Assembly (NCBI GenBank): GCA_910579545.1
Contig: CAJTVI010000045.1
Location: 1 to 14,622 of the forward strand
Source of the DNA: an uncultured Oscillospiraceae bacterium
GTDB lineage: Bacteria > Bacillota > Clostridia > Oscillospirales > Ruminococcaceae
Direction: 5' to 3'
Length of the DNA stretch: 14,622 nt
A program made the translations under genes and the position numbers. Shown here one piece after another: positions 14,316 through 14,622 of the stretch; positions within the stretch are counted from its first letter, which is position 1, and every line of letters begins with the position of its first letter. Under the pieces are notes generated by a model. The model saw only the letters and a program-made list of their open reading frames with translations, ran no database searches and had not been told where the DNA came from.

Positions 14316-14337
14316 TATGGGGGCCGCGGCCCCCATA
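14316..14337. repeat. Perfect 22-bp GC palindrome (copy 2)
   Basis: Each half reads TATGGGGGCCG and the site is self-complementary. On the minus strand it is preceded by GGGCCAA and followed by CCCCC, the same flanks as copy 1 at 6855-6876. The two copies differ at two symmetric positions, and both changes keep the pairing. Confidence 0.85.
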
Positions 14338-14427
14338 TTGGCCCGCTCCACACAGGGCCAAAACCGCCCGCCCGCGGCCTTTTGCGGCCGGTCGGCAGGC
14401 GGGCAATGTTTCCCTTATTTTTTCCCT

Positions 14428-14456
14428 TTGGCAACCGGCGCAAGGTGCGGTATAAT
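14428..14456 (+). promoter_or_regulatory. Strong sigma-A-type promoter reading out of the window
   Basis: TTGGCA (14428-14433), a 17-base spacer and a perfect TATAAT (14451-14456) make the best promoter in the window. It points right, away from flagellin, into the 56-bp repeat, with an expected start near 14463. What it transcribes lies partly beyond the window. Confidence 0.7.
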
Positions 14457-14622
14457 ATGTCCGATTAGCGAAGCCGAGCCGAAAGCGACGGCTGAGCTTA
14501 GCGGCATACATACCATATCCTTAACGAACACGAGACCATTGGGGCGAAGTGTGAGCTTAGTAATATGGTATAATATGTCCGATTAGCGAAGCCGAGCCGA
14601 AAGCGACGGCTGAGCTTAGCGG
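14449..14622 (+). repeat. Two identical 56-bp promoter-plus-hairpin repeats, 118-bp period
   Basis: Bases 14449-14504 are repeated exactly at 14567-14622, and the window ends with the second copy. Each begins GGTATAATATGTCCG, a -10 element (TGGTATAAT, extended, in copy 2). Each then has a segment that can fold: GCGAAGC with GCTTAGC outside, AGCC with GGCT inside. The 62-bp spacer holds a shortened relative (GCGAAGTGTGAGCTTAG) and an inverted repeat, ATACCATAT (14510-14518) against ATATGGTAT (14563-14571). I see no reading frame of interest. I do not recognise the family. Confidence 0.8.

Noticed and set aside
14068..14520. Sigma-28 promoter for flagellin
   Set aside because: I looked on the minus strand for TAAA followed about 15 bases later by GCCGATAA and found no acceptable match.
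11911..14586. Plus-strand open frame of 891 codons covering the flagellin gene
   Set aside because: It is the mirror of the flagellin gene. The flagellin strand gives full family motifs, a GGAGG ribosome site and conserved ends; the antisense frame has no recognisable protein motifs.
14449..14622. CRISPR array
   Set aside because: Repeats are 56 bp with a 118-bp period and only one spacer visible; the unit contains a promoter -10, and there are no cas genes. The other tandem repeats have no unique spacers either.
1..14622. tRNA, rRNA or insertion-sequence genes
   Set aside because: I saw no tRNA-like cloverleaf or conserved rRNA sequence, and no transposase motif in any frame.

Overview
The window reads as a motile, GC-rich anaerobic member of the Clostridia, most likely an Oscillospirales-type gut bacterium. 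The clues are strong GGAGG-type ribosome sites, an ETF-linked lactate-dehydrogenase-like cluster, a flagellin whose D1 helix has the N-R-M-V-E-L-A form I associate with clostridial gut commensals, and high GC outside the flagellin region. This placement is inference; there is no rRNA or other marker gene.

Left block (1-4564). A minus-strand operon runs, in transcription order, FAD-linked lactate/glycolate-type oxidase (2083-3504), acyl-CoA dehydrogenase (906-2045), ETF beta (76-849) and the start of ETF alpha (1-64, cut by the window edge). A GntR/FadR-type regulator (3872-4564) is transcribed divergently. The 367-bp gap between them holds promoter-like sequences and two palindromes that are plausible operators. 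The simplest reading is that a regulator senses a carboxylic acid, perhaps lactate, and controls two flavin dehydrogenases that share one electron-transferring flavoprotein.

Middle block (4565-6996). A 48-bp-period GC-rich repeat and a bidirectional terminator separate the regulator from a convergent, isolated cytoplasmic glycoside hydrolase family 2 gene (4857-6608). Behind the GH2 promoter region lies an array of G-rich 22-24-bp repeats ending in a perfect 22-bp palindrome, then the terminator of the next operon.

Right block (6997-14067) is a flagellin locus on the minus strand: a large 704-residue flagellin with a highly variable centre, then a GT2 glycosyltransferase with a long helical C-terminus, an FkbM-family methyltransferase and a second, zinc-ribbon class I methyltransferase. 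This layout suggests flagellin glycosylation followed by methylation of the glycan. The second methyltransferase gene appears to be split by an in-frame TAA. Its first 58 residues resemble the N-terminus of the FkbM protein, so the two methyltransferases may share a docking module.

Right edge (14068-14622) has no convincing gene. It holds the flagellin leader with a hairpin that looks like a CsrA site, several repeats (including a second copy of the 22-bp palindrome with compensatory base changes), a strong plus-strand sigma-A-type promoter, and two identical 56-bp copies of a promoter-plus-hairpin repeat that runs off the window.
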